Assembly (NCBI GenBank): GCA_964574215.1
Contig: CAZNLR010000045.1
Span: 1 to 39,792, forward strand
From: GCA-2725625 sp964574215
GTDB taxonomy: Bacteria; Pseudomonadota; Alphaproteobacteria; Rhodospirillales; UBA2165
DNA length: 39,792 nucleotides
Direction: 5' to 3'
In this document: positions 32,564 through 39,792 of the stretch, in pieces
Layout: each line of letters begins with the position of its first letter
How positions within the stretch are numbered: position 1 is the first letter of the stretch
Notes under the pieces: generated by a model
The model's input: the letters and a program-made list of their open reading frames with translations, nothing else
Told to the model about the DNA's origin: nothing
Databases searched by the model: none
Position numbers and translations under genes: made by a program

Positions 32564-34441
32564 CTACTCCGCCGCTTCCGTCTCCGCCTCCACGTCGACC
32601 TCTTCGCCATTGTCCAAATTCTTCGCCAGCGTCTCCTTGGCTTTCTCGGCCTCTTGCTGCCTCGCCCACATGCGGGCGTAGGCGCCGTCTTTGGCCAGGA
32701 GATCGTTGTGGGTGCCGCGCTCGCTGATTTTGCCGTGTTCCAGAACAATAATGTCGTCGGCGTCGACCACGGTGGAAAGGCGGTGGGCGATCACCAGGGC
32801 GGTGCGCTCGGCGGCCACTTCTTTCAAAGACTGCTGAATTTCCTTTTCCGTGTGGGTATCGAGGGCCGAAGTGGCCTCGTCGAAGATGAGGATTTCCGGA
32901 CCCTTCAATATGGTGCGGGCGATGGCCACTCGTTGCTTTTCGCCGCCCGATAGTTTCAATCCCCGTTCGCCGACGCGGGTGTTGTAGCCGTCGGGCAGTT
33001 GGGCAATGAAGTCGTGGACCGAGGCCAGCCTGGCCGCCTCCTCAATCTCTGACGGGCTGGCCGAGGGGCGGCCGTAAGCGATGTTATAGAAAATTGTATC
33101 GTTAAAGAGCACCGTGTCCTGAGGGACAATGCCGATGGCGGCTCGGAGGGTATCCTGCTTGACCTCGCGGATATCCTGGCCGTCGATCAGGATGCGCCCG
33201 CCGGTGACGTCATAAAAGCGGTAAAGCAGCCGCGATATGGTTGACTTGCCAGCGCCCGAGGGCCCGACGATTGCCACGGTCTGGCCGGGCTTTACCGTCA
33301 GGGACACGTCTTTCAATATTTCCCGTTCGGGCTGGTAATGGAATTGGACATTCTCGAAGGTGACCTCGCCGCCATTGATCTGGAGGGGCTGTGCGTCGGA
33401 TTCGTCGGCGATTTCGGTTTCCTTTTCCAGCAAGGTGAACATTTCCTCCATATCGGCCAGCGACTGTTTGATTTCCCGGTAAACGAATCCCAGGAAATTC
33501 AGCGGCAGAAAAAGTTGGATCAGATACGAGTTGACCAGGACAAAGTCGCCCAGGGTCATGTCGCCCTCTTTGACCCCGAACCCGGCCATGATCATAACGA
33601 TTACCAGGCCGACGGAAATGACCGCGGCCTGGCCGATGTTGAGCATGGACAGGGACACTTTGCTCTGCACGGCGGCCTTTTCATATGATTTGAGTGCTAT
33701 GTCGTAGCGCCTGGCTTCGTGCTCTTCGTTGCCGAAATATTTGACGGTCTCGTAGTTAAGGAGCGAGTCGATGGCCTTGGTGTTGGCCTCGCCGTCCTTC
33801 TTGTTCATGCGCCGCCGGTAAACCAGCCGCCAGTCGGTAACGATCACCGTCCAGGCGATATAGGTTCCCACCGTGATGAAGGTGACGAGGGCGAACCAAA
33901 AATTAAACAAGCCCCACATGACGCCGCATACCAGGAGGATTTCCAGGATCGTCGGCAGAATGTTGAACAGCATGAAGTTGAGAAGAAAGTCGATTCCTTT
34001 GGTGCCGCGCTCGACTGCCCGGGACAGCCCACCGGTCTGCCGATCCATATGAAACCGGAGGGCCAGCCGGTGCAGGTGCCGGAAGGTCTTCAGTCCGGCT
34101 TCCCGAATGGCCCGCTGAGCGACCTTGGCAAATATGGCGTCCCGCAACTCGCCGAAGGCCAGGGCCAGCACCCGCGCCGCTCCGTAGGCGATCAGCAGCC
34201 CTATGGGCACGACGATAATTGCCGTATCCGGATTAGAAAGGGCATCTACGGCGAACTTGTAGACAATTGGTACGCCGACATTGATGCCTTTGGCCGCCGC
34301 CAAAAATAGCAGCGCGATGGTGACGCGGGTGCGCATTTCCAAAGAGGAACGGGGCCAGAGATAGGGCAGTAAGGTGCGGATGGTTCTGAGATCGTTGCGC
34401 GGCCCCTTGCGGTCCGGCGCATCAGCAGAGAATGAGCGCAT
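32564..34441 (-). CDS. Atm1/HMT1-type ABC exporter (fused membrane and ATPase domains)
   Basis: This 625-residue half-transporter has about six membrane helices in residues 38-330, followed by a complete ATPase. Walker A GPSGAGKST is at 393-401, the signature LSGGE at 498-502, Walker B ILIFDEATS at 517-525 and the switch His553. The block LLNYETVKYFGNE (227-239) is diagnostic of the Atm1 group, which in bacteria exports glutathione-linked compounds or metal-thiol conjugates. A Glu/Ala-rich C-terminal tail (about 595-625) is unusual. It forms a homodimer in the inner membrane. No obvious operon partner on this strand. Confidence 0.93.
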   Translation of the reverse strand: MRSFSADAPDRKGPRNDLRTIRTLLPYLWPRSSLEMRTRVTIALLFLAAAKGINVGVPIVYKFAVDALSNPDTAIIVVPIGLLIAYGAARVLALAFGELRDAIFAKVAQRAIREAGLKTFRHLHRLALRFHMDRQTGGLSRAVERGTKGIDFLLNFMLFNILPTILEILLVCGVMWGLFNFWFALVTFITVGTYIAWTVIVTDWRLVYRRRMNKKDGEANTKAIDSLLNYETVKYFGNEEHEARRYDIALKSYEKAAVQSKVSLSMLNIGQAAVISVGLVIVMIMAGFGVKEGDMTLGDFVLVNSYLIQLFLPLNFLGFVYREIKQSLADMEEMFTLLEKETEIADESDAQPLQINGGEVTFENVQFHYQPEREILKDVSLTVKPGQTVAIVGPSGAGKSTISRLLYRFYDVTGGRILIDGQDIREVKQDTLRAAIGIVPQDTVLFNDTIFYNIAYGRPSASPSEIEEAARLASVHDFIAQLPDGYNTRVGERGLKLSGGEKQRVAIARTILKGPEILIFDEATSALDTHTEKEIQQSLKEVAAERTALVIAHRLSTVVDADDIIVLEHGKISERGTHNDLLAKDGAYARMWARQQEAEKAKETLAKNLDNGEEVDVEAETEAAE

Positions 34442-34641
34442 TAATTTTCCGTTATTTGTTCCCTGAGCCCAGACAGTCTGTTGTCCGAATGGCTCGCACT
34501 AACAATACCTAATTTGGCTTACGGGTCGTGGGGCGCAACACCATTTGCAGAATTATCTCAGAAAAAGAGCAGCACGTCATTTTTATAGCGCTTGATGTTC
34601 CCCGCTAGATTATCATAAGTAAAGGCGCATCGCTGGCTGGT

Positions 34642-35967
34642 ATGACAGATATGTTTGGACTTATTGATAAACTGAAAGCGTTTTTTCGGGACGATCCGTC
34701 TTCCTACGGTCGCGCCAAGCGTCTCGCCGCCGACAGCGATTCCCAGGTGCGCAAAGAACTGGCGGAGCGGGAAGATATCAAACCGGAAATTCTCTATTTC
34801 CTGGCCGACGACCCCGACCCGCGGGTGCGCCGCGAAATCGCCAAAAACAATACGACCCCCCGTCAGGCCGACAGCATATTGGTCAAGGATAAAGACGATA
34901 GCGTTCGAACAGTTTTGGCGGAAAAAATTGCCCGTTTGGCTCCCGATTTAAACCGGGACGAGCGTGAGGATATCCGCACAATGACCATTGATATCCTGGA
35001 GCGACTGGCACGGGACAAATTGCCGAGTATCAGGCAGATACTGGCAGAAACGCTCAAAGATGTTGCCGATGCGCCGCCGAAAATCATTCTACGATTGGCT
35101 TCCGACGATGTTCTCATGGTGGCGTCGCCGGTGCTGGAGAACTCTCCCGTTCTTACTGACGATGACCTATTGAAAATTATCGCCGCCCGGCCTCAGCCCG
35201 GCGCTCTCGGCGCGATCTGCCGGCGCAAAGCGTTAAGCGCCGGCGTAAGTGACGGTATTGTAGGCACCAAGGACAAACAGGCGATCGCCGAACTGTTGAC
35301 CAATCCCAGCGCACAAATAAGGGAGGAAACCTTGGATCAGCTGGTCGAAGGCGCCCGGCAGGTGGATATTTGGCAAGAGCCGTTGGTGCATCGGCCTGCA
35401 CTGCCCGAAAGTGCCGTCATACGATTATCGGAATTTGTCGCCGATATTTATCTTGATGTTCTTGAGCAACGTAAGGATTTGGACGCTTCTACCATCGCAA
35501 AAGTAAAACTTGAAGTTCATCGGCGGATGGAAGGCGGTGGCGCAATTGCACAACAGACACAATCAAACGACATAGAAAGCGGTGGGGCGGAGATTATCGG
35601 GGCCCAAACCGATATATCTTTGGAAGCTGCGAAACGTCAAATGAAATCAGGTAACCTCGAAGGCAAGGATATCGAAAGAGCCCTCAATGGAGGTGATAAA
35701 AAGTTCGTTATTTCCGCCCTGGCGGTTCGGTCCGACCTGCCGGTACCAACCGTTGAAAAAATTATCGGGTCTCGAAATCCAGGTGTAGTGGCAGCGATGG
35801 TCTGGAAGGGGGGACTTTCCGTGCGTATCTCGACGGTAATCCAGGAAAGATTGGCCCACATCCCGAAAGCGGACCTGCTCCAATCAGCGGATGGGCTTAA
35901 TTACCCGTTGACCGAAGAGGAATTGGAAAAGCAGCTGGCCGAGTTCACGGCCAGCGACGCAATTTAG
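34642..35967 (+). CDS. DUF2336 (HEAT-like repeat) protein
   Basis: This 441-residue protein is typical of the alphaproteobacterial DUF2336 family. It has an all-helical N-terminal array of HEAT-like units (for example DSDSQVRKELAEREDIKPEI and DDPDPRVRREIAKNNTTP). There is a DUF2336-type middle (about 60-330) and a repeat-bearing C-terminus (SGNLEGKDIERALNGGDKKF). The function is unknown; regulatory protein contacts are a guess. It has no signal peptide. The first ATG is used; another in frame is three codons later, and neither has a strong ribosome site. The 200-base gap upstream probably holds divergent promoters with the ABC exporter. Confidence 0.82.
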   Translation: MTDMFGLIDKLKAFFRDDPSSYGRAKRLAADSDSQVRKELAEREDIKPEILYFLADDPDPRVRREIAKNNTTPRQADSILVKDKDDSVRTVLAEKIARLAPDLNRDEREDIRTMTIDILERLARDKLPSIRQILAETLKDVADAPPKIILRLASDDVLMVASPVLENSPVLTDDDLLKIIAARPQPGALGAICRRKALSAGVSDGIVGTKDKQAIAELLTNPSAQIREETLDQLVEGARQVDIWQEPLVHRPALPESAVIRLSEFVADIYLDVLEQRKDLDASTIAKVKLEVHRRMEGGGAIAQQTQSNDIESGGAEIIGAQTDISLEAAKRQMKSGNLEGKDIERALNGGDKKFVISALAVRSDLPVPTVEKIIGSRNPGVVAAMVWKGGLSVRISTVIQERLAHIPKADLLQSADGLNYPLTEEELEKQLAEFTASDAI

Positions 35968-35988
35968 TTTCTAATTTTTTTTTATTTT

Positions 35989-36309
35989 CTATTCGGTGCG
36001 ATGAATCAGGTGGTAACCGAAATCGGTTTCCACCACATCGCTGACCGCATTGACTTCCAATTCGAAAGCGGCTTGATCAAAAGTCGGAACCATGGCGCCA
36101 CGGCCGAAAGGTCCCAGGTCGCCGCCCTGACCGGAGGAAGGGCAGTCGGAATGCTCTCTCGCCAGGTCACCAAAGTCATTGCCCAACTCTACTTTTGACT
36201 TCAGGTCGTTAATCTTGGTTAAAGCGTCTTCTTTGGTCAATTGGCTCGACGCGCCCTGGGCCTGAGCGTGACTGACGAGAATATGTGAGGCGCGGATTTG
36301 ATCGGACAT
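35989..36309 (-). CDS. Parvulin-type peptidyl-prolyl cis/trans isomerase
   Basis: This is a 106-residue single-domain parvulin. The motifs are in order: RASHILVSH (7-15), FGDLAREHSDCPSSGQGGDLG, GRGAMVPTFDQAAFEL and FGYHLIHRTE. It speeds proline isomerisation during protein folding. There is no signal peptide, so it is probably cytoplasmic, close in size to E. coli PpiC. It is convergent with the DUF2336 gene, with a T-rich 21-base gap between them. Confidence 0.9.
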   Translation of the reverse strand: MSDQIRASHILVSHAQAQGASSQLTKEDALTKINDLKSKVELGNDFGDLAREHSDCPSSGQGGDLGPFGRGAMVPTFDQAAFELEVNAVSDVVETDFGYHLIHRTE

Positions 36310-36540
36310 TTTATTTCCCTATGCTGATTAAATTACAGGTAGTAAATTGGTACTCATTAGATCGAATTCAATCTAATTTTGTAACCTTCAAGGGGCTCCC
36401 ATACCGGAAAGCTCTACTTTCTTCAATACCAGTATCCAAATCTGCGGAATACCCTAGCCGATGCTTGTATTTCGCCGGTCTTCGAAGGATCATGCCATCA
36501 GTGTTAAAAAGTTAATGCATCTACTAAGGAATTTATTTAA

Positions 36541-37500
36541 ATGGCCCTTCATCAACAAACCCAAACTGTCATAGATGCCATCAAGGTCGCGGAAGCGGAC
36601 GGCCAGCCCAAGGTGGAGACATTGTCGCCGACAGATGCCCGGCAACAGTACAGAGACACGCGGGGGGCGGTAACACCGGATCCTCAGGACGTCGCATTGG
36701 CCCGGGATATTACGGTGCCGGGGCCGGCCGGTGATATCCCCGTCCGCTATTACCGGCCCATGGGCAGCGAGGAAGGGGAACGCTTGCCGGTGCTGGTATA
36801 TTTCCATGGCGGCGGCTGGGTGATCGGCGATATCGAATCCCATGACGTGATCTGCCGCATGGCCGCCAATGAGGGACGGTTCGCCGTCTTTAGTGTCGAC
36901 TACCGATTGGCGCCGGAACACAAATACCCGGCGGCAGTGGAAGACGCTTTCGCGGTCGTCGAATGGGCGTCTTACGGCGCCGCCGGAATGGCTATCGATA
37001 AGAACCGGATCGCCGTCGCGGGAGACAGCGCCGGCGGCACGTTGTCGGCGGTGTGCACATTGTTGGCGCGGGAGGCGGGGATCGATCTCACCTACCAGGC
37101 GCTAATTTATCCGGCGACTGAGATGACCCATAATTTTGAATCTCACCAACTGTTCGCCGAGGGATACCTGTTGACCGCTGATTCTCAAGTCTGGTTCCTC
37201 GACCACTATTTTAATACCGAAGAAGAAAAACTCGACTGGCGGGCGTCGCCGATTTTGGCGGAGGATTTGTCCGGCTTGCCGCCGGCCTATGTTTTAACCT
37301 GCGGATACGATCCGTTGCGGGACGAGGGGCAGGCCTATGCGGAACGGTTGGCCGAGGCAGGGGTGCCGGTGGACCATCGCTGTTTCGAGGGCCAGATTCA
37401 CGCTTTTATCACCATGGGCAAGGTTATCGACGAGGCCAACGAGGCGGTCGCCGACATGGCCCTCCATGTCAAAAAGGCGTTCTCCGAAAAGGGAGGCTAG
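36541..37500 (+). CDS. HSL-type alpha/beta hydrolase (esterase/lipase)
   Basis: This 319-residue enzyme of the hormone-sensitive-lipase (Abhydrolase_3) family has the oxyanion motif HGGGW (89-93) and the nucleophile GDSAGG with Ser163. YRLAPEHKYP follows the oxyanion motif as usual. The C-terminal GYDPLRDEGQAYAERL supplies the Asp and QIHAFITM the His. It should hydrolyse short acyl esters in the cytoplasm. AAGGA lies ten bases before the ATG. The next gene follows after seven bases, so the two are likely co-transcribed. Confidence 0.9.
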   Translation: MALHQQTQTVIDAIKVAEADGQPKVETLSPTDARQQYRDTRGAVTPDPQDVALARDITVPGPAGDIPVRYYRPMGSEEGERLPVLVYFHGGGWVIGDIESHDVICRMAANEGRFAVFSVDYRLAPEHKYPAAVEDAFAVVEWASYGAAGMAIDKNRIAVAGDSAGGTLSAVCTLLAREAGIDLTYQALIYPATEMTHNFESHQLFAEGYLLTADSQVWFLDHYFNTEEEKLDWRASPILAEDLSGLPPAYVLTCGYDPLRDEGQAYAERLAEAGVPVDHRCFEGQIHAFITMGKVIDEANEAVADMALHVKKAFSEKGG

Positions 37501-37507
37501 CCGATCA

Positions 37508-38086
37508 ATGAATGACTGGCGGCGTGGCCCCTTCACACTGTTCGATTTTTGGCGCCGGCCCGGTTGGCGGTTGGATGCCGAAGAGGGGCCACGGTCCCGC
37601 CTCTGGTACCTGGCCGCGACCGCCAGTCTGCTGGCCGGTTTCTGGTTCGAATGGGAAGATATTGTCGGCGGCGCCAGTCTGACCCGGATCGTGACCATCT
37701 GGATCGTCGTATCCGGCGTCTGTTTTTATTTTCTCACGCGATTTGTAAAGACGGCTTTTTGGCTGGCCGCAATTGCAGCGGTGTCCGGAATTCTGGCCTT
37801 TGGTCTGGAGTCCAAGGAGTGGCTAGCAAATGGTGAATGGCCCGGCTGGACCATTCGCTATTTTTTTGATGTTGCCGGACTCCAGGATGTGCCGCAATCG
37901 TCAAATGTTGTTCAACTGTATGATTATTCGCTTATCGGCGGACTCACCGTTTTAGCGCTCCTGGCCTTGGTGGCTGGCGTCATTGCCGATCGTTTAGGGA
38001 AAATTGAAGCGGAACGCCGCCGCTCTGCCGCGGGCGATGCCGACAATGGCGACGTGAATAATAATGGCGAGGAAGACCGTAAATAA
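37508..38086 (+). CDS. Hypothetical four-helix membrane protein
   Basis: This 192-residue protein has four hydrophobic segments, at about 32-48, 58-76, 80-98 and 137-158. The C-terminal tail is soluble and rich in Asn, Asp and Glu. The ATG at 37508 is seven bases after the esterase stop; the longer open frame behind it lies inside that gene. I do not recognise a family. Its last 93 bases lie under the 3' end of the HXXEE gene on the other strand, so one or both stops may have shifted. Confidence 0.62.
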   Translation: MNDWRRGPFTLFDFWRRPGWRLDAEEGPRSRLWYLAATASLLAGFWFEWEDIVGGASLTRIVTIWIVVSGVCFYFLTRFVKTAFWLAAIAAVSGILAFGLESKEWLANGEWPGWTIRYFFDVAGLQDVPQSSNVVQLYDYSLIGGLTVLALLALVAGVIADRLGKIEAERRRSAAGDADNGDVNNNGEEDRK

Positions 38087-38602
38087 CCAATAGGCGATGG
38101 AACTGACACCGTTGACGGCTAATATGTATGTTGCATAGCCGCTCACCGGCAGAAGGAGAAAAATGCTGGTCGCCAGTCCCGGATTGTAACAGCGCCAACG
38201 AACGCCCACTACCAGGTGCAGCAAGCCGTTGAAAAGGCTGAACACGGGAATCCAGGCGGCGAGATGGATGTTGTAAAAGCCCGCCAACGTAAAGACGGGG
38301 AAGATCACCCAGATCAGGGGCAAGTTGATCCAAAACACAATTTTTTCGTCCAGGGGAACGTCGGCGCCCAGGATCCAAAACAGTCGTTGATTAACGAATT
38401 CTTTGAAACCGCCGGGCCAGAAATGTTCCTCGAACTGATGGAGGAGATAGATGGGGATAAGGAGAGCAATCCACCAGATCGGCGATCCTTCACTGATGCC
38501 AAGGTGGGAATTCGCCACCAGGAGTTCTTCGGCCAAAACAAGGGCCAGTAACAAACTCACTATCGCCCAATTTTTATACAGCCAGACCATGGATCGCTCC
38601 AT
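37994..38602 (-). CDS. HXXEE-domain membrane protein
   Basis: This 202-residue protein has several predicted membrane helices and the motif HQFEEHFWPGG, the HxxEE signature of PF13787. Members are small membrane proteins of unknown function, possibly metal-dependent hydrolases. GGAG lies six bases before the ATG. The C-terminal helix (AYWLFTVFLAIIIHVAIVGI) extends over the 3' end of the convergent gene. Confidence 0.78.
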   Translation of the reverse strand: MERSMVWLYKNWAIVSLLLALVLAEELLVANSHLGISEGSPIWWIALLIPIYLLHQFEEHFWPGGFKEFVNQRLFWILGADVPLDEKIVFWINLPLIWVIFPVFTLAGFYNIHLAAWIPVFSLFNGLLHLVVGVRWRCYNPGLATSIFLLLPVSGYATYILAVNGVSSIAYWLFTVFLAIIIHVAIVGIARGRAAAFRFNFP

Positions 38603-38694
38603 TTAGAGCCTACCCGAAACCCTTTAGTCGCATTGTCAACCACCCTGCCAGAAACGGCGCTTGGATTCCTTGACCGGGAACATTTTTTTAGATT

Positions 38695-39231
38695 TTATTT
38701 GGAGAAATCTTTTCGCATGCTGTTCACCCACTCTTCGCGGGGTTGAAAGCTCGGGTCGTCAGTAAAGGCATCGACGGTCGCCTTGAGAATTTCTTCATCG
38801 GTCATGGTCAGGTCGAGGGACGACACCCGGGGCTGGCTGAGATGAAAAGGCGCATCGACAAAGGTTTCAATGCGGTTGCCTTCGGGGTCGTAGCAGTAAA
38901 CCGACCAGGCGTTACCGTGATTGACCGTATGTACCCGTTCAGCTTCATCATCCCGCTCTACCCGTTCTTTCATGGCCCGAAGATCGTTCAATGAGCCGAC
39001 CCGAAAGGACAATTGCTGAACCCGCGTCACCGGCCCGTCACCGGCTTCTTCCAGGACCAGCTCGTGATGCTCTGTCGGATCGCGGGTCAAAAATACCGCC
39101 TGGCCGCCCCTGACCTCCCCGGCGTCAGTCTCCACCAGAAAAAACACCCGCTTATAAAACGCCGCCATTCGCTCGATATCGGCGACAAACAAGCCTACGT
39201 GGCTAAAAGTGATGTCGAGGTCGGTGGGCAT
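38695..39231 (-). CDS. VOC-family (glyoxalase/extradiol dioxygenase fold) protein
   Basis: This is a 178-residue vicinal-oxygen-chelate protein. SHVGLFVADIERMAAFYKRV opens the first beta-alpha-beta module with a possible metal ligand His11. HHELVLEEA and the later NRIETFVDAP supply further His/Glu positions, matching catechol 2,3-dioxygenase-like members. The last 40 residues are helical and outside the usual fold. Its substrate is not readable from sequence. AAGGA lies eight bases before the start on the minus strand. It is the last complete gene before the guaA fragment. Confidence 0.85.
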   Translation of the reverse strand: MPTDLDITFSHVGLFVADIERMAAFYKRVFFLVETDAGEVRGGQAVFLTRDPTEHHELVLEEAGDGPVTRVQQLSFRVGSLNDLRAMKERVERDDEAERVHTVNHGNAWSVYCYDPEGNRIETFVDAPFHLSQPRVSSLDLTMTDEEILKATVDAFTDDPSFQPREEWVNSMRKDFSK

Positions 39232-39247
39232 GGCTTTCCTTAAGGGG

Positions 39248-39406
39248 CTACTCCCACTCTATCGTTCCGGGCGGTTTGCTGGTCGTGTCGTAGACCACGC
39301 GGTTGATGCCGCGCACCTCGTTGATGATGCGGTTGGTGACGCGGCCGAGGAACGCCATGTCGAAATGGTAGAAATCCGCCGTCATGCCGTCGGTCGAGGT
39401 GACGGT
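39248..39406 (-). pseudogene. guaA: 3' fragment of guaA (GMP synthase), likely displaced by island integration
   Basis: The last 52 residues of the frame match the end of GMP synthase: TVTSTDGMTADFYHFDM, FLGRVTNRIINEV and the terminal VVYDTTSKPPGTIEWE. Upstream of about 39406 the sequence has no GuaA similarity; the open frame continues to 39514 with unrelated residues. The other 90% or so of guaA is missing. A crossover inside guaA by an element that restores the gene elsewhere would leave exactly this. The fragment lies next to the normal downstream neighbour side (VOC gene). Confidence 0.8.
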
Positions 39407-39491
39407 ATTAGGGTAAAACAATTGTAGAACATAGCCGTTCATAGGACCAATTATACCCCTAGTATTGCCCCTAGTTCCACTGCTTTCCTGA

Positions 39492-39668
39492 CTACTCGTT
39501 ATCATTCTTCTCATTAAGAATACGTCTTACTTCCCGCCACATACTGAGTTGATAATTGTCCCGGTTGATATGTGCATCAGATATTCCGTTTGAAGCCGTC
39601 TTAATCGCTTCCTCGGCTCCTAGTTCCTTAACTAAGTCCTGTGCCATGATGTTGGGGTCATCTTTCAT
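39492..39668 (-). CDS. 58-residue hypothetical protein at the island end
   Basis: A short frame translates to MKDDPNIMAQDLVKELG, AHINRDNYQLSMWREV and RRILNEKNDNE. It looks like a real small helical protein, with good residue variety and a plausible W-R-E-V core. It resembles, from memory, short proteins next to phage-type integrases, but I cannot verify that. The ATG lacks a clear ribosome site, and the frame extends upstream without another start. It overlaps the chimeric upstream part of the guaA frame by 23 bases. Confidence 0.5.
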   Translation of the reverse strand: MKDDPNIMAQDLVKELGAEEAIKTASNGISDAHINRDNYQLSMWREVRRILNEKNDNE

Positions 39669-39699
39669 GTTGCCAAATTTAGCTCTGCTGACATCCGGG

Positions 39700-39737
39700 T
39701 CAAGTGGCCCAGCGAGTCCTTACGAGTGGCTACTTGA
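39700..39737. repeat. 10-base inverted repeat in the island end
   Basis: TCAAGTGGCC (39700-39709) faces GGCTACTTGA (39728-39737) with one G-T mismatch and an 18-base loop. It lies in the foreign-looking sequence upstream of the small gene and could be an operator, RNA hairpin or recombination-related site. No choice can be made. Confidence 0.35.
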
Positions 39738-39792
39738 TGCGGTGGCGACTCCGACACAATTGAAACTAACTGCCACGATTAGTGGCGGTTAT

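Noticed and set aside
39407..39514. N-terminal part of the 88-residue frame that contains the guaA end
   Set aside because: The first 36 residues do not resemble GuaA and overlap the 58-codon ORF. They are junction read-through, not a real protein start.

Overview
The window looks like a chromosomal piece from an alphaproteobacterium, probably a Rhodospirillales-type marine or environmental lineage. The support is a DUF2336 protein, a YgfZ-type folate-binding protein, an Atm1-type ABC exporter, a TRAP transporter cluster and an AcuI-type acrylyl-CoA reductase. This placement is an inference from gene content, because there is no rRNA or tRNA in the window. Most genes are moderately GC-rich. 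Some intergenic stretches (6.5-6.8 kb, 28.67-28.75 kb) and the last ~390 bases are clearly AT-richer.

Layout. 0-6.5 kb: S49 peptidase, PPOX flavoprotein and arylformamidase-like hydrolase on +, facing a methyltransferase, YgfZ and a large hybrid sensor kinase on -. 6.5-6.8 kb: AT-rich divergent promoter region with a perfect FNR/Anr-type box. 6.8-13.5 kb: six tightly packed + genes (GT-B, GT9, GT2, GT-B, GT4 glycosyltransferases and an asparagine synthase), most likely for LPS core or another surface glycan. 13.5-14.65 kb: a small membrane protein, then a deiodinase-family gene interrupted by an in-frame TGA. The TGA sits exactly at the deiodinase selenocysteine position and is followed by a bacterial-type SECIS hairpin, so I read it as one selenoprotein. 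14.65-20.6 kb: a minus-strand cluster in the order opine-type dehydrogenase, 3-hydroxyacyl-CoA-dehydrogenase-like protein, TRAP binding protein, TRAP small and large permeases, GST. It looks like uptake and oxidation of an unknown organic acid. 20.7-23.6 kb: pyrC, acuI and a CmcJ/NvfI-type gene containing a run of Ns.

23.6-32.5 kb is the accessory half. It holds a UbiE-like methyltransferase, a small charged protein, a lipoprotein, a Sel1-repeat protein, a multicopper oxidase, a PhyH dioxygenase with its TetR regulator, a DUF1488-like protein and an unrecognised 358-residue protein. Its gene gaps carry a dispersed composite repeat: a 24-base core found four times, inside a 96-base unit found twice in opposite orientation, next to TGTCCGC-type inverted repeats. 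32.5-39.2 kb returns to ordinary genes: Atm1-like exporter, DUF2336, parvulin, HSL-type esterase, two small membrane proteins whose 3' ends overlap on opposite strands, and a VOC protein.

At the right edge is a 3' fragment of guaA (GMP synthase) cut off at about 39406. AT-richer sequence with a 58-codon ORF continues past that junction. This is what the displaced end of a guaA-integrated genomic island looks like, with the island continuing beyond the window.

The most interesting items are the split deiodinase-like selenoprotein gene, the guaA junction, the dispersed repeat family and the opine-dehydrogenase/TRAP cluster.
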